In this document: positions 1 to 7,569 of the stretch, piece by piece | How positions within the stretch are numbered: the first letter of the stretch is position 1 | How the letters are laid out: the number at the start of each line of letters is the position of its first letter | From: Prauserella muralis | GTDB lineage: Bacteria > Actinomycetota > Actinomycetes > Mycobacteriales > Pseudonocardiaceae | Assembly (NCBI RefSeq): GCF_003202285.1 | Contig: NZ_MASW01000007.1 | Location: forward strand, 186,001-250,000 | Direction of reading: 5' to 3' | DNA length: 64,000 bases | Program-made: the position numbers and the translations under genes | Notes under the pieces: model-generated | What the model saw: the letters and a program-made list of their open reading frames with translations, nothing else | What the model was told of the DNA's origin: nothing | Databases searched by the model: none

Positions 1-304
1 GCACCCGGGGCGACAGGTTGGCCACCAGCACGTCGGCGTGCCCGAGGAGTGCGTGCAGGGCGGCCAGCCCCGCTTTCGTCTTCAGATCCAGCTGCACCGA
101 CTCTTTGCCCCGGTTGAGCCATACGAATGCGCTCGACACACCGCCGACCGCCGTGTCGTAGCCCCGGGCGAAGTCGCCGCCGTCCGGATGCTCAACCTTG
201 ATCACCCGGGCGCCGAGATCCGCGAGCTGCCGAGTCGCCAGCGGCGCGGCCAGTGCCTGCTCGATACCGACGACAACAAGATCGTCCAGCGCGAGTCGGG
301 CCAC
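1..304 (-). CDS. CaiB/BaiF-type CoA-transferase, N-terminal part, cut by the window edge
   Basis: About 101 codons of a class III CoA-transferase are visible. These enzymes move CoA between a thioester and a free acid. After a GTG start at 304 the protein has the family opening: a short beta strand, an alanine-rich helix, then ADLGARVIKVEHP and later LNRGKESVQLDLK, both typical of CaiB/BaiF N-termini. A purine-rich RBS (GAGAGGTGG) lies about 9 nt upstream of the GTG. The catalytic Asp lies beyond the window, so substrate class cannot be read. It sits last in a minus-strand run, about 108 bp after the preceding gene, and may have its own promoter because an inverted repeat lies in that gap. 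Family assignment is firm; substrate is unknown. Confidence 0.85.
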   Translation of the reverse strand, partial: MARLALDDLVVVGIEQALAAPLATRQLADLGARVIKVEHPDGGDFARGYDTAVGGVSSAFVWLNRGKESVQLDLKTKAGLAALHALLGHADVLVANLSPRV

Positions 305-339
305 GACCGGACACCACCTCTCTGTCTTGTGCCAGTCAA

Positions 340-366
340 TGGACCAGCGTTCTGCTCTGTGGTCCA
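340..366. promoter_or_regulatory. inverted repeat upstream of the CoA-transferase
   Basis: TGGACCA at 340-346 and TGGTCCA at 360-366 form a perfect 7-bp inverted repeat with a 13-nt spacer. It lies 36-62 nt upstream of the GTG start at 304, in the only sizeable gap of this minus-strand run. It may be an operator; the regulator is unknown. The TGGTCC half also occurs in the repeat in front of the IclR gene near 11,200. Confidence 0.35.
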
Positions 367-412
367 ATCGTCGGATACGGGAGTGTCACTGTCAAGGCCG
401 CAAACCCGGTCC

Positions 413-1537
413 TCAGGTGAGGAAAGCCCAGCCGGGCCGACCTGCGACACAGGCTTCGTAGGCCACTGGGTCAATGGTCTGGTAGACGCCCACCGCAGTC
501 TCGCCCTCGGCACTGACCCGGCACAGATGCTCGTCGAGACCGCGAAGCTGCTTGCGCGTCGCGGCGTCGGACAGGTCGTACGTCTCCCCCTCGGTGTGGT
601 CCGGGCCGTCATAGGCGCCCTGGTGGACACCGGAGCCAGGCGTACCGCCGTACATGCCGCAGCGCAGGAATGCGGTTTGCCACCCTATCCGCTCGTAGTG
701 AAACTGGGCCGTCTCTCCGGTGCCGAACCGGTAGTCGACGATTCCTTCGGTGAACAGGTGCGTCCCTTCCTCGAAACGCAACCGGCGTACGGGTTTCGCC
801 ACCCGTGTGGCCCCGGGCCGCTCGTGCCCGAACGGGTAGAACACACGGTCACCCCACAGGGCCCAGCCGGGAAAGGCAACGAACGCGTTGCCCGAAACGC
901 CGACGTGCAGGCGTCCGCCCAGGGACATCGCGGGTCCACCGACACCACGGCCGGTGCCCCAATGCCGGTCGCGCGTACCGGCCGATCCGGGCGGCAACGT
1001 GATGGTCTCCGCGCCGATCTTGACGTGGCCGGAAACCGTGCCAAAACCTTCGAATCCCACGGTGACATCGCTGCGCCTGCCCGGCGGAGTCCCCCGCGCC
1101 GAGTCCGACAGCGGCTCGCGGAAGACCTGCCGTGTCGTGTCCTGAAAAGACAGCTCGAAGGCGATCCCCCATTCGTTGGGCTCAAGCGTGTAGCGCCATT
1201 CGCGCAGCCCGCGGACGATGACCGGCACGATCGGCCCAACCCGGAGGTCGGCGCGGTCTGCCCCCAGCCGACGGAAGCTGCGGACCGTTGTGTGCACACC
1301 GTTGCGGACCACGATGGCGTAGGCCTCAGCACGGTCGAGGTTGGGATAGAAGCTCCCGCCAGTAGCGATCAGCACCTCGCCCGCAGGATCGTGCGCGATC
1401 ATCCAGTAGCGCTCGTAGGCGCGGGGATCACCGGTCCACATCACCCGTACCGGATCTGGTGTCTGGTGGATCGGATAGTCATCCAGCGGTGACAGCGGAA
1501 ACTGTTCCGCGAAGTACCCGTCGTCGATCGTCAGCAT
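413..1537 (-). CDS. AttH/CrtC-like (DUF7064/7065-type) conserved protein
   Basis: 374 aa, no signal peptide and no membrane segment. The sequence is rich in beta strands with repeated aromatic and glycine pairs (GHVKIGAETITLPPGSAGTRDRHWG, read as a motif around residues 170-195). The R-D-H-W-G element is typical of the lipocalin-like AttH/hydroxyneurosporene synthase fold and of related actinobacterial proteins of unknown function. Such genes often sit beside kinase and CoA-transferase genes in acyl-CoA catabolic clusters, as here. It starts at ATG 1537, 24 bp after the small gene upstream, and is probably co-transcribed with it. The fold is inferred from pattern only, and I assign no enzymatic reaction. 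Confidence 0.7.
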   Translation of the reverse strand: MLTIDDGYFAEQFPLSPLDDYPIHQTPDPVRVMWTGDPRAYERYWMIAHDPAGEVLIATGGSFYPNLDRAEAYAIVVRNGVHTTVRSFRRLGADRADLRVGPIVPVIVRGLREWRYTLEPNEWGIAFELSFQDTTRQVFREPLSDSARGTPPGRRSDVTVGFEGFGTVSGHVKIGAETITLPPGSAGTRDRHWGTGRGVGGPAMSLGGRLHVGVSGNAFVAFPGWALWGDRVFYPFGHERPGATRVAKPVRRLRFEEGTHLFTEGIVDYRFGTGETAQFHYERIGWQTAFLRCGMYGGTPGSGVHQGAYDGPDHTEGETYDLSDAATRKQLRGLDEHLCRVSAEGETAVGVYQTIDPVAYEACVAGRPGWAFLT

Positions 1538-1561
1538 GTCGGCCCTCCCAGGTCGGTGACT

Positions 1562-1921
1562 TCAGCTCGGATCGGTCTCGACCCGCCAGCGCAGGTAGCG
1601 CCAGATCCGTTCCCAGGCATCCGTATCGCGCTCTCCCAGCTCGCGGATCGTGCGTGCCAGGGAGGCACGCAGCTCGTCGTTACGCCCGATCAGTCCCTCG
1701 AACTCGACGGGAGGTTCGGCCTCACCCAGCAGCACGGCCAGCCGGGCGTTGTCCTCCGCCAGAAACGCGGGCAGGCCGGTACACGAGCGATGCACGTGAG
1801 TCAGGAGCCGTCCCACGTCCCGTAGCCGGTCGCGGGATGCGGGCGAGAGGTTCTCGTCGGCCCTGACGAGGTCGAGCAGCCGCTGCGCCCCCTCCAGTTG
1901 CTCGACGATTGTTGGCCGCAC
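1562..1921 (-). CDS. small helical protein, LvaB/DUF6285-like partner of an acyl-CoA kinase
   Basis: 119 aa, wholly helical in appearance, beginning RPTIVEQLEGAQRLLD and containing AEDNARLAVLLGE. This pattern, recalled from memory, resembles small DUF6285-type proteins encoded next to ACAD10/11-N-like kinases. In Pseudomonas putida levulinate catabolism LvaB is the small protein needed by the kinase LvaA. The GTG start at 1921 follows the kinase stop codon (1923-1925) after a single base, so the two are translationally linked. It may be a subunit of a hydroxyacyl-CoA kinase. Family match is moderate, function inferred. Confidence 0.6.
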   Translation of the reverse strand: MRPTIVEQLEGAQRLLDLVRADENLSPASRDRLRDVGRLLTHVHRSCTGLPAFLAEDNARLAVLLGEAEPPVEFEGLIGRNDELRASLARTIRELGERDTDAWERIWRYLRWRVETDPS

Positions 1922-1922
1922 G

Positions 1923-2917
1923 TCAGCACCGCCTTCCGCCGACGGCGTCCAGCAGCGTGCCCAGTACCGCTCGCGTTGGGCGGAACGGCTCCTCGCTGCG
2001 CCCGTCCAGGAACGACCGCAGCCCGCTCACTTGCATCACCGCCGTCTTGAACGCCGCGAAAGCCGTCCACCATGCAAGGCTCGCCCGGTCGACCTGGGCT
2101 CCGGTCGTGTGTTCGTACCGTGCAATCAGGTCTTCGTTGCTCCAGGCGCGTGCGATGGTGTGCTCACGCGCTCGCAGCGGCTGCGTCACCCAGCCCAGGT
2201 CTTCCAGTGGGTCGCCAAGATGCGCCAGTTCCCAGTCGAGTAGCGCGGTGACACGGCCGTCCTCGAGCAGCACGTTGCCTGGCTTGAAATCGCCGTGCAC
2301 CAGCACGGTGCGCGACCCCGGCGGCACGGTCGCGCGCAACCACCCGAGCGCCAACTCGAGCTCGGGATAATCCTCCAGCTGGTCACGTCGTAGGACTGTC
2401 TCCCATCGGTCCAGTTCGTACGCGGCGGCCGCCATTCCGGGATCGGGAAGGACATCACCGATACGCAGCCTCCGCCAATCGACCGCGTGTACAGCGGCCA
2501 GGAGATCGCACAACCGCTCCGCAAGATCCCGTCGCCAGGCCAATGGGCGTGTACCGCGCAGCACGTGGTAGTCACACTCACCAGGGACCCGCCGCATGAT
2601 GAGCGAGGGCCGTCCGAACCACGTGCCGTCGGCGTCGAGCCAGCGCGCGTAAGGCGTAGGCAGCTCGCTCGTCTCCAATGCTTTCAGCACGGAGAACTCG
2701 ACACATCGGTCGGTCTTCAGGAGACCGCCGTCCGGGTCACGGCGCAGGATCAGCGACTCGGTCCCCCTCCCTCGGTCACGAGGTCGAACGCCCAGTTCTC
2801 ACGAGAACGCCCTGCCCCGATGCGGTGCAACCGGGCTACCCGGGGCCAGAGGTCGTCCACATGAGCCTCAATGAATGTGGTCAGCCGGTCCGTGATCACC
2901 GCGCCCGCCTCAGTCAA
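1923..2917 (-). pseudogene. ACAD10/11-N-like (LvaA-like) phosphotransferase, interrupted by one frameshift
   Basis: Kinase of the aminoglycoside-phosphotransferase fold. The catalytic part carries LVHGDFKPGNVL (catalytic loop) and ALLDWELAHLGDP (metal-binding Asp), the signature of the ACAD10/11 N-terminal subgroup, whose members phosphorylate hydroxyacyl-CoA. The reading frame open from 1923 runs up to about 2760. The expected N-terminus lies in another frame: LHRIGAGRSRENWAFDLVTEGG, then ESLILRRDP after the switch. The shift falls at a run of five C at 2763-2767 (G on the coding strand); one extra base would restore one protein of about 330 aa. The start is TTG 2917, overlapping the upstream stop, or GTG 2899. 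An in-frame GTG at 2690 would give a product lacking the nucleotide-binding N-terminus. It is either a true lesion or a sequence error. Confidence 0.75.
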
Positions 2918-3810
2918 TGGTCACCGTCCCGGCCCAGCAAAGCGGCCGCGCGCGCCACGACGGGGCGTTCGACGAACGTGCCGTCAGCCAACCGGACCGC
3001 GCCCACGCCTTCTCGTTGAGCGTTCGCGAAGGCGTCAAGCACTTCCCGCGCCCACTCCAGCTCGTCCCGCGTTGGCGCGTACGCCCGCCGGACCGGTTCG
3101 ATCTGCGCCGGGTGGATCACTACTCGCCCGCCGAAACCGAGCGCACGCACTGAACGGCACGACTCCACCAGGCCCTGCTCGTCGTCCAAGGAGACGTGGG
3201 GTCCGTCCACCGGTGACGAGATCCCCGCGGCCGCGGAGGCGAGAACGAGTTGCGAACGAGCGAGCAGGAACTCTGTCCCCGCCACTGTCGGCGCGATGCC
3301 CAGGCTCGCGGCGAAATCGAGGACACCGAACATCAGCGTCACCACGCGAGGCGCTGCGGCGATGTCCGCCGCGGCCAGCACTCCGCGCGCGCTTTCCAGC
3401 ACCGGTACCAGCCGGGTCGGTCCGGCCTGCGGGCGGTTTCGACGCTCGGCATGTGAGAGCCGCGCAGCCACCACCTCGACCTCGGCGACCGACTCCACCT
3501 TCGGCACGACGAGGCCGGAGAGCCGATCGAGGACTGGTTCGAGGGCGTCCAGGTCCCGGTCGCAGGCCTCGGTGCCGACGGGGTTGACCCGGACCGCGAC
3601 GTTGTGCCGCGGCTGATCCCGCACCACCTCGACGACGAGATCGCGTGCCCTGTGCTTCGCCGGTTCGGCTACCGAGTCTTCGAGATCGAGCACTACGGCG
3701 TCCGCGTCGCCGGCGAGCGCACCGGTGCTCCTGCGCCGATGATCGCCGGGCGCGAACAGCAGCGCGCCTCGATAGCCAGCCTGATGCGACTTCCCGCCCA
3801 ACTGTTCCAC
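2914..3810 (-). CDS. HpcH/HpaI-family CoA-ester lyase (CitE/Mcl-like)
   Basis: 298 aa. Mg-dependent TIM-barrel lyases of this family cleave malyl-, methylmalyl- or citramalyl-CoA to glyoxylate or pyruvate plus an acyl-CoA. Visible elements are ALLFAPGD at the N-terminus, VLDLEDSV (acidic metal region), VRVNPVG (substrate Arg), VPVLESARG (metal Glu), MFGVLDFAASLG and VVIHPAQIEPV near the C-terminus, all in the expected order. The start is GTG 3810, which lies inside an inverted repeat. The gene diverges from the MmgE/PrpD gene. Its stop overlaps the possible TTG start of the kinase downstream. A second paralogue occurs at 10,310. Lyase class is sure; substrate is not. Confidence 0.88.
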   Translation of the reverse strand: MEQLGGKSHQAGYRGALLFAPGDHRRRSTGALAGDADAVVLDLEDSVAEPAKHRARDLVVEVVRDQPRHNVAVRVNPVGTEACDRDLDALEPVLDRLSGLVVPKVESVAEVEVVAARLSHAERRNRPQAGPTRLVPVLESARGVLAAADIAAAPRVVTLMFGVLDFAASLGIAPTVAGTEFLLARSQLVLASAAAGISSPVDGPHVSLDDEQGLVESCRSVRALGFGGRVVIHPAQIEPVRRAYAPTRDELEWAREVLDAFANAQREGVGAVRLADGTFVERPVVARAAALLGRDGDH

Positions 3811-3820
3811 AATAAGGAAC
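3804..3820. promoter_or_regulatory. operator-like inverted repeat between divergent lyase and MmgE/PrpD genes
   Basis: GTTCC (3804-3808) and GGAAC (3816-3820) are perfect 5-bp arms around ACAATAA. The repeat overlaps the GTG start of the minus-strand lyase and lies 44 bp before the plus-strand start at 3864. The position allows one regulator to control both directions. An IclR gene is present at 11,289, but no link is shown. Confidence 0.35.
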
Positions 3821-3863
3821 GATGTGCCATAATTTTCGCGATGTCAAGGTGGGAGGCGCGACC

Positions 3864-5108
3864 ATGGATGTGGCAGTGACACTCGCCCAGTGGGCGTCGC
3901 GGTTGGTGCCTGAACCCGGCGACCGCGAGCTCGCCCAGCGCGCCTTGGCCGACACGCTCGCCGTCACGGTCGCTGCCGCCGACGAACCTGTCGCCGCGCA
4001 GACAGCAGCCCTTTCCGAAGTCACCCGGTGGGCCGCCGTGGGCCACGCACTGGACTTCGACGACGTACATCTTCCTTCCACATCGCACATCAGCGTCGTC
4101 TGTGTCGCCGCCACGCTCGCCGCGGGAGGTGGCGTGCGGGAGTACCTCGGAGGTGCTGGGGTCATGGCCCGCCTGGGTACCGCACTGGGTTGGGAGCACT
4201 ACCGGCGCGGATGGCACACGACGTGCACCGCCGGCGCACCGGCGGCGGCGGTCTCCGCCGGGCTGGCGTTGGGACTCGACGAGGAGGGCCTCGCACGGGC
4301 GCTGGCTCTGGCCGTGCCTGCCGCCGGGGGTGTACAGCGCGCCTTCGGCACGGACACCAAGCCGCTGCAGGTGGGTTTCGCTGTCGACTCCGGGGTCCGC
4401 GCGGCACGGCTCGCCGCCGCAGGCGCCACCGCCGACCCCGCTTCGTTCGACCACTGGTTCGGCCTCATGGGCGGCACTACCGCGCCGGACCTGGACGGGC
4501 CCACGATTCCCGGCGGTCTCGCCGTCAAGCTCTATCCGTGCTGCTACGCTATGCAACGACCAATCGGGGCGGCCCGGCTGCTGGACGTCGACCCTCGTCA
4601 GGTCACGCGCATCCGGGTCGAGGCGCCCGCATCGTCGCTGCGACCGCTGATACACGACCGGCCGGAAAACGGGCTGCAAGCCAAGTTCTCCCTGCCATAC
4701 GCCATCACCACCGCCCTGCTTGACCGATCCCCCAGCAGCGCGAACTTCACCGACCGGGCCGTGACGCGGCCAGAGGTCCGCGATCTGATGGAGCGCGTCG
4801 AAGTCGTCACCAGCCCCGGCGGGGACAGCGTTTTCGCCGGACCGACCCGGCTCACCGCGCGCCTGCATGACGGGTCCACGATCGTGCGATCCCTCGACCT
4901 GCCACCAGGACATCCGGACACTCCGCCCAGCACGCACGAGCTCGCCGCGAAGGTCCACGGATGTGCCGGTGACCGCTGGGCGCCCCAAGTCCGGTCCGCC
5001 GACTGGGACAACGCCGCCGCTCTCCTGCGATCAGCCCTCACGACAGGCAGCCGTGCTGCGGAGGTCGGCCGGACGGTCGATGATCCTGCGGGGGGTGGGC
5101 GATCGTGA
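3864..5108 (+). CDS. MmgE/PrpD family protein (2-methylcitrate dehydratase / cis-aconitate decarboxylase fold)
   Basis: 414 aa. MmgE/PrpD proteins dehydrate 2-methylcitrate or decarboxylate cis-aconitate, and some have unknown substrates. The helical N-terminal domain starts TLAQWASRL. ALDFDDVHLPSTSHISV is the family's D-D-x-H...H active-site stretch, followed by YRRGWHTTCTAGAPAAA and a GTDTKPLQVGFA segment. The chosen ATG at 3864 has a good RBS (GGTGGGAGG) 7-8 nt upstream; an earlier in-frame ATG at 3822 has none. At about 414 aa it is somewhat shorter than the usual 450-500. It is transcribed away from the lyase operon and may share its regulator. With the lyase and CoA-transferase, a C5/C6 di- or tricarboxylate substrate is a reasonable guess. 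Confidence 0.85.
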   Translation: MDVAVTLAQWASRLVPEPGDRELAQRALADTLAVTVAAADEPVAAQTAALSEVTRWAAVGHALDFDDVHLPSTSHISVVCVAATLAAGGGVREYLGGAGVMARLGTALGWEHYRRGWHTTCTAGAPAAAVSAGLALGLDEEGLARALALAVPAAGGVQRAFGTDTKPLQVGFAVDSGVRAARLAAAGATADPASFDHWFGLMGGTTAPDLDGPTIPGGLAVKLYPCCYAMQRPIGAARLLDVDPRQVTRIRVEAPASSLRPLIHDRPENGLQAKFSLPYAITTALLDRSPSSANFTDRAVTRPEVRDLMERVEVVTSPGGDSVFAGPTRLTARLHDGSTIVRSLDLPPGHPDTPPSTHELAAKVHGCAGDRWAPQVRSADWDNAAALLRSALTTGSRAAEVGRTVDDPAGGGRS

Positions 5109-5161
5109 CCCTGTCGTCGCCGAGCGCCTGCAACGACGTGCGGGAACGAAAGCGACGTGAG

Positions 5162-5199
5162 CCGGGCCGCCGCTCATGTCGAAGTTCCCGACGGCCCGG
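5162..5199. terminator. stem-loop between convergent genes
   Basis: CCGGGCCG (5162-5169) and CGGCCCGG (5192-5199) are perfect 8-bp arms with a 22-nt loop, in the 146-bp gap between the end of the MmgE/PrpD gene and the end of the convergent kinase gene. There is no T-tract, so it is only a possible bidirectional terminator. Confidence 0.3.
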
Positions 5200-5254
5200 A
5201 CACGTCGCGGCCCCCGGCTCCAGCTCGGCGGAGACTTCGGTGCGGCGACGGCCG

Positions 5255-6274
5255 TTACGCATGGAGCGGTGCGAGCGCGGCCATGCCGCTGTCCAAGACC
5301 TCCGCCGTGCGGCCGAGCCGACTCCGAAGCAACAGCACCGCTGTGTCCCGGACGAGCGATCGGTCGCCGGGCGCGGTGAGGTACTCGACCGGCGATGCCC
5401 CGTCGACCCTGGCCAAGAGCAGTGCGGGCACGAGCCCGGCGACACGTTCGTCGAACTCGTGCGGGGGTTCCCAGTCGAGGTGTCGGCGGTGCGCCGCGAG
5501 GAGCCGGTCGGCCGATTCGCGCAGCGGGCCCGCCCTGTCCGTTCGCACGCGCGACTTGAGCAGCAGGTGGGTCAGGCAGAACGCCAGGTCGAACGCCGGA
5601 TCTCCGAACCAGGCGCACTCGGCGTCCAGCAGGATCGGCGTCGTCGGATGGACCAGGATGTTCTTGGGACTCAGGTCTCCATGTACCAGCGCGAGCCGGG
5701 TACCGGCGAGGCGGTCGGCGAGGTCGTGCAGCCGATCGGCTACCCCGGGATTGCGGCCCGCGGTGACGCGCAGGTATGGCGCGATGCGCAGCGCATCGAA
5801 GTTGGCGTCCGTCGCGAACCGTCTCCTGACGGACTCGTCTCCGGCCGACGCCGCGTGCAACCTGCCGACGACGTCGCCGACTCGGCCCGCGAACTCGGGA
5901 TCGACATCGCCGGCGAGTAGCGTTGCCTTCCACTGGGGATGGTCATCCGCGGGCAGATACTCCATGGCGAAGAAACCTGCCTGGACGTCCTGGCCCAGCA
6001 GACGCGGACAGCTTCCAGGGACATGTTCCCGAGCGAAGCTGAGCCAATCGTACTCAACGGCGTTGCGTTCCAGTGGAGCGGACCAGTCGTCTGCGACCCG
6101 TAAGCGGGACAGTGCGGCCTTGACACAGAGAGTCCGGCCAGGCAGGTCCACTCGCCACAGATCGGAGGACACTCCGCCGGTCAGGGGCGTCCAGTGCGAC
6201 TGCTCGTCCGCGGCCTGCAGGCCCTGCGCGACGAGGAACCGCCGCGCGGCGACGACGCGATCGTCGCCTGTCAC
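5255..6274 (-). CDS. APH-fold kinase coupled to the enolase gene
   Basis: 339 aa, aminoglycoside-phosphotransferase fold. The key elements are PLTGGVSSDLWRV (nucleotide loop), LCVKAAL (ATP-binding Lys), ALVHGDLSPKNILVH (catalytic Asp and Asn) and PILLDAECAWFGDPAFDLA (metal Asp). This is a different subgroup from the kinase at 1,923. The GTG start at 6274 overlaps the enolase stop by 4 bp (GTGA), and the order dehydrogenase, enolase, kinase suggests a metabolic small-molecule kinase rather than drug resistance. A glycerate-type 2-kinase role is my inference from context. It ends with TAA at 5255, facing the MmgE/PrpD gene. No resistance phenotype should be assumed. Confidence 0.82.
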   Translation of the reverse strand: MTGDDRVVAARRFLVAQGLQAADEQSHWTPLTGGVSSDLWRVDLPGRTLCVKAALSRLRVADDWSAPLERNAVEYDWLSFAREHVPGSCPRLLGQDVQAGFFAMEYLPADDHPQWKATLLAGDVDPEFAGRVGDVVGRLHAASAGDESVRRRFATDANFDALRIAPYLRVTAGRNPGVADRLHDLADRLAGTRLALVHGDLSPKNILVHPTTPILLDAECAWFGDPAFDLAFCLTHLLLKSRVRTDRAGPLRESADRLLAAHRRHLDWEPPHEFDERVAGLVPALLLARVDGASPVEYLTAPGDRSLVRDTAVLLLRSRLGRTAEVLDSGMAALAPLHA

Positions 6275-7569
6275 GACGTACTCGCCGGCGACCACGGAGC
6301 GAAGGGGACGCTGTCGTCCTCTGCGATCCGCACGAGCTGGTTGTACTTGGCGAGCCGGTCCGAGCAGCGCAGGGAACCGATCTTGATCTGACCCGCGCCG
6401 ACTCCGACCGCGAGATCGGCGAGAAAGTCGTCTTCCGTCTCGCCCGAGCGCGCCGACACCATCGGGGCGTAACCCGCGGCGCGTGCCGCCCGAACCACGT
6501 CGAGCGTCCCGGTCAGGGTTCCGTTCTGGTTGAGCTTGATCAGAATCGAGTTCGCCGCGCCGAGGGAGACGCCCTTGCGGAGTCGTTCCGCGTTGGTCGT
6601 GAAGAGGTCGTCCCCGACGACCTGGACGCGGCCGCCGAGGTGTCCGGTCAGCGTGGTCCACCCGGACCAGTCCTCCTCGTCGAGGCCATCCTCAATGGAC
6701 ACGACAGGGTATCGGTCGACCCAGCGCTCGAGCAGCGCGACCGTCTCGGCCGAGGAGCGAGTGACGCCCTCGCGGGCGAACGCGTAATCCCCATCCGGCG
6801 TGACGAGCGTATGGGCGGCGACATCGAGGGCAATGAGCACGTCGCGGCCGGGTCTGAGCCCTGCGGCCTCGATGGCGGCCACCATCAGGTCGAGGGCTTC
6901 CTCACCCGTAGCGCACCCCGGCGAGAGGCCGCCCTCGTCGGCAAGCAACGTGGGGAGCCCGCGGGCAGTGAGCACGTCCGCTGCCGCAGCGCGGACACGT
7001 GCGATGATGTGCAGGGCGTCGGGGAAGCTGGTCGACGCGGCGGGAACAGCGAGGAAGTCCTGGACGTCCATCCCGCGCCCCGCATGCACGCCGCCGGAAA
7101 GGATGTTGACGACCGGCGTCGGCAACGCGGGCGTCGTCCCCGCCAGCTCGGCGATGTACCGGTAGAGCGGCTGCCCCGTCGCCACCGCGCCCGCACGGCA
7201 GACCGCGAGTGAGGCACCCAGTATCGCGTTGGCCCCGATGCGGGTCAGCGCGGGTGACCCGTCGAGGTCCCGCAGCAGGGTGTCGATCTCCTGCTGGTCG
7301 GTGACCGGCCGGCCATGCAGGGCGGTGTCGATCTCCGTGCTCACCGCCCGTGCCGCCTGCCGCACGCCAAGGCCCGCATACTGTGAGTGGTCTCCGTCGC
7401 GGCGTTCGTGGGCCTCGTAGGTGCCGGTCGATGCGCCAGAAGGCACCGAGGCTCTTGCCATCCGGCCGTCGTCGAGGTGGACGTCGACCTCGACGGTCGG
7501 ACGTCCCCGGGAGTCGAGGATCTGACGGCCATGCATCTTCGCGATGGAGGGAACGGATCCGCTCATCAT
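6271..7569 (-). CDS. enolase-family protein, probably a catabolic paralogue
   Basis: 432 aa, full enolase length. Enolase converts 2-phosphoglycerate to PEP. Nearly all signature elements are present: SGASTG mobile loop, GANAILG, ADEGG (Glu acid/base), metal ligands in IALDV, SIEDGLDE and VGDDLF, LIKLNQNGT (catalytic Lys) and RSGETED. KIGSLRCSDRLAKYNQL closes the barrel. One change stands out: the usual VDIQEF Glu is Asp here (MDVQDF). LNQNGT also replaces the common LNQIGT. The start is ATG 7569 or the adjacent ATG 7566; the former overlaps the stop of the dehydrogenase gene. It sits in a catabolic operon, not with the usual housekeeping neighbours, so it may use a related 2-phospho-3-hydroxy acid. 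Confidence 0.9.
   Translation of the reverse strand: MMSGSVPSIAKMHGRQILDSRGRPTVEVDVHLDDGRMARASVPSGASTGTYEAHERRDGDHSQYAGLGVRQAARAVSTEIDTALHGRPVTDQQEIDTLLRDLDGSPALTRIGANAILGASLAVCRAGAVATGQPLYRYIAELAGTTPALPTPVVNILSGGVHAGRGMDVQDFLAVPAASTSFPDALHIIARVRAAAADVLTARGLPTLLADEGGLSPGCATGEEALDLMVAAIEAAGLRPGRDVLIALDVAAHTLVTPDGDYAFAREGVTRSSAETVALLERWVDRYPVVSIEDGLDEEDWSGWTTLTGHLGGRVQVVGDDLFTTNAERLRKGVSLGAANSILIKLNQNGTLTGTLDVVRAARAAGYAPMVSARSGETEDDFLADLAVGVGAGQIKIGSLRCSDRLAKYNQLVRIAEDDSVPFAPWSPASTS

Noticed and set aside
38-1492. Long plus-strand reading frame across the first 1.5 kb
   Set aside because: It runs antisense to the CoA-transferase and the AttH/CrtC-like gene, has no RBS and no family motifs; it is a by-product of high GC content.
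5255-6274. Reading the APH-fold kinase as an aminoglycoside resistance gene
   Set aside because: The operon with enolase and a 2-hydroxyacid dehydrogenase and the lack of resistance context favour a metabolic kinase.
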